Shown here: in pieces, positions 39,001 through 39,705 of the stretch
How the letters are laid out: the number at the start of each line of letters is the position of its first letter
Position numbering within the stretch: the stretch's first letter is position 1
NCBI GenBank assembly: GCA_019347905.1
Contig: JAHWKJ010000003.1
Span: 1-39,705 of the forward strand
DNA length: 39,705 bases
Direction of reading: 5' to 3'
From: Planctomycetota bacterium
Lineage (GTDB): Bacteria; Planctomycetota; Planctomycetia; Planctomycetales; Planctomycetaceae
Program-made: the position numbers and the translations under genes
The notes under the pieces: generated by a model
Told to the model about the DNA's origin: nothing
Databases searched by the model: none
The model's input: the letters and a program-made list of their open reading frames with translations, nothing else

Positions 39001-39695
39001 CGCAGCGCGCGATCGACGCTGTCGGAGGAGGGGAAGACGTCGGGAGCGACTTCGCACGCCGCAGCGTACAGGTGCGAGCGGTAAAACGAGAGGTTCTTCT
39101 GGATGTCCGGCCAGGCTCGTCCGGCGCGGGATTCGACGGCCCGGTGCAGCCGCTCGAGCTTGCCCTGCCGATCGAGCTCGGCCTCGATGACCCGCGCATA
39201 GAGCAGGTTACCGCTGTATCCGCGCGACAGGTAGTACTGTGAGAGCAGCAGGCTGGCCAGCGGCCGGCTCCGGCTGTCGGCGAGCGTGTTGAGGTTGAAG
39301 GCCAGAACGCCGGTTTCGCACTGGTCGATCCGCGAGAGGCTGCGGAGGATCGAGCCGCGGCGCGGCGCGTCGGACTGGAGACGGGACTCGAATCGCTTCG
39401 CGGCCGGGACTCCGGCCAGCATCGGATTGCTCACCAGCAGCGAGGCGATCTTGGCGAAGTGCGATTTGCCCGATCCGAAATACCCGGAGATCCAAGTGCC
39501 GATCTCCGTAGTCCGCTGGAGAAACGTGTCCGTGTAGTGCTCCAGCAGGTCATCCAGGTACTGCTCAATCAGCGGTGTGACGACGTAGCTGCCGATCTCG
39601 GCAGCCAGCTTGCGTTCGTCGTCCCGTTCGCCGACCTTGATGACCGGCTCAATCTTGTCTTCAACGGGCGTGGCGAACAGGTCCCCGATTCTCAC
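36012..39695 (-). CDS. brxC: BREX ATPase BrxC
   Basis: MRIGDLFATPVEDKIEPVIKV, Walker A GYFGSGKSHFAK, LLFVLDESGQWIEDD; 1227 aa, GTG start. Confidence 0.9.
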   Translation of the reverse strand: MRIGDLFATPVEDKIEPVIKVGERDDERKLAAEIGSYVVTPLIEQYLDDLLEHYTDTFLQRTTEIGTWISGYFGSGKSHFAKIASLLVSNPMLAGVPAAKRFESRLQSDAPRRGSILRSLSRIDQCETGVLAFNLNTLADSRSRPLASLLLSQYYLSRGYSGNLLYARVIEAELDRQGKLERLHRAVESRAGRAWPDIQKNLSFYRSHLYAAACEVAPDVFPSSDSVDRALREAESGELHNVRFLVDTILSDMEQRQAERKKAQRLLFVLDESGQWIEDDSSRLSQLQALVEDAALRGQGRIWIVVTTHGDMGSIYKEARALDSDFKKIEGRFRFKPALTTENIELVLEDRLFRKSIAGHDAVEELYERRGGVIRGLGEPANVASRTLPACTKEKFATYYPFFPWQVHVVPEIVKSLRSKGGRGEQMSGSTRTLLAITQDILRAGRRRYLQESLGELVSFDELYANLAGEGEISPDVRTELLRLKDTVPGATPLTTRVAEVLYLIRELSFIPRTRDNIARLLVESADDDLPAVLARIDPELERLIAAGLVAPIGEEFEFLTGEKRTFEEEVTTTEQQYMLQDRERGLRDNFIQESGKTPWRRWLDSDVVSYRDHEFHFKLMVDDHPVTGTKGDVTLKLYTPLSVGRVTLADLENRSLRSEDQNTIFFLCGRVNAFDRDLARFLAVKEVIGNWKGDPRKSEEARQLAMQRETDDLVKLERRVVEGLKEGLRTGHLVFQGMSRLLGLKPGQTSGGALRGGMAACWPALYPRFEKVPVRITHEQKAIQDVLAGQTDTTRELAALRLFDKAGKVDLHAPLLDAIRIQLATAQKDGKRVHGKDLLETLCGIGYGWDPNAVRVGVAALVRGGNVKLSIGQKEYSNPADRDVVDALRVARNFDRTQLILEEGEVDPEVLTETRKFLMKLARTRNIDETPAALAAAADQLGRDVLAQAEAVRLWTAGSGMPLPAAFSEGHDAWNIVLELTNPVHRVNEIHTRQDTLAVGREAIQRHARFRQQHAILFKDLSDFVAHLEAVEHRLDAASPLAKLLGDYRAARAAASFAESDVWNALESRKAQAQLELAPVLDSWRCEARGILDQVLERLPGELAERQLDATLESNLAQPLRNLREQLDSATLPAQVAAFPDQARQLVVQLGRRIAEHAARRAQTTTGSGTTPGEGARPSRQVCTVRMTDVATVTRVSTLDEWQQLNRKLDEHVCRLLGGGCDVELR

Positions 39696-39705
39696 GGCGG
39701 CGGTT

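Overview
GC-rich bacterial window, probably planctomycete from its gene families and intergenic repeats. The left half (about 1-21.2 kb) is chromosomal: a zinc-ribbon Ser/Thr kinase with a TM segment and long C-terminal region, a degenerate GGDEF-like protein, ArfB, PyrE, an MFS transporter, a pectate-lyase-like protein, a metallophosphoesterase, TsaD, DnaE, a DUF1501 protein and several hypotheticals. It carries many palindromic REP/REPIN-like repeats. The right half (about 21.85-39.7 kb, minus strand) is a compact BREX-type anti-phage operon: brxC, pglX, SMC/RecN-like ATPase, AAA ATPase, DUF4276/TOPRIM-like protein, pglZ, and a BrxL-type protein. The upstream part of the operon (brxA/brxB expected) lies outside the window. 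Main observations: (1) the BrxL-type protein appears to have its C-terminal Lon-like domain replaced by a complete Ser/Thr protein kinase; (2) pglX is interrupted by a frameshift and an in-frame TAA that separate methyltransferase motif I from motif IV; (3) two accessory ATPase modules lie inside the BREX operon; (4) the island edge abuts remnants of an SDR-DHDPS operon, with a short motif and a phased A-tract repeat at the junction; (5) a highly structured candidate small RNA/leader with an unusually strong Shine-Dalgarno and a 15-bp terminator lies at about 430-643.
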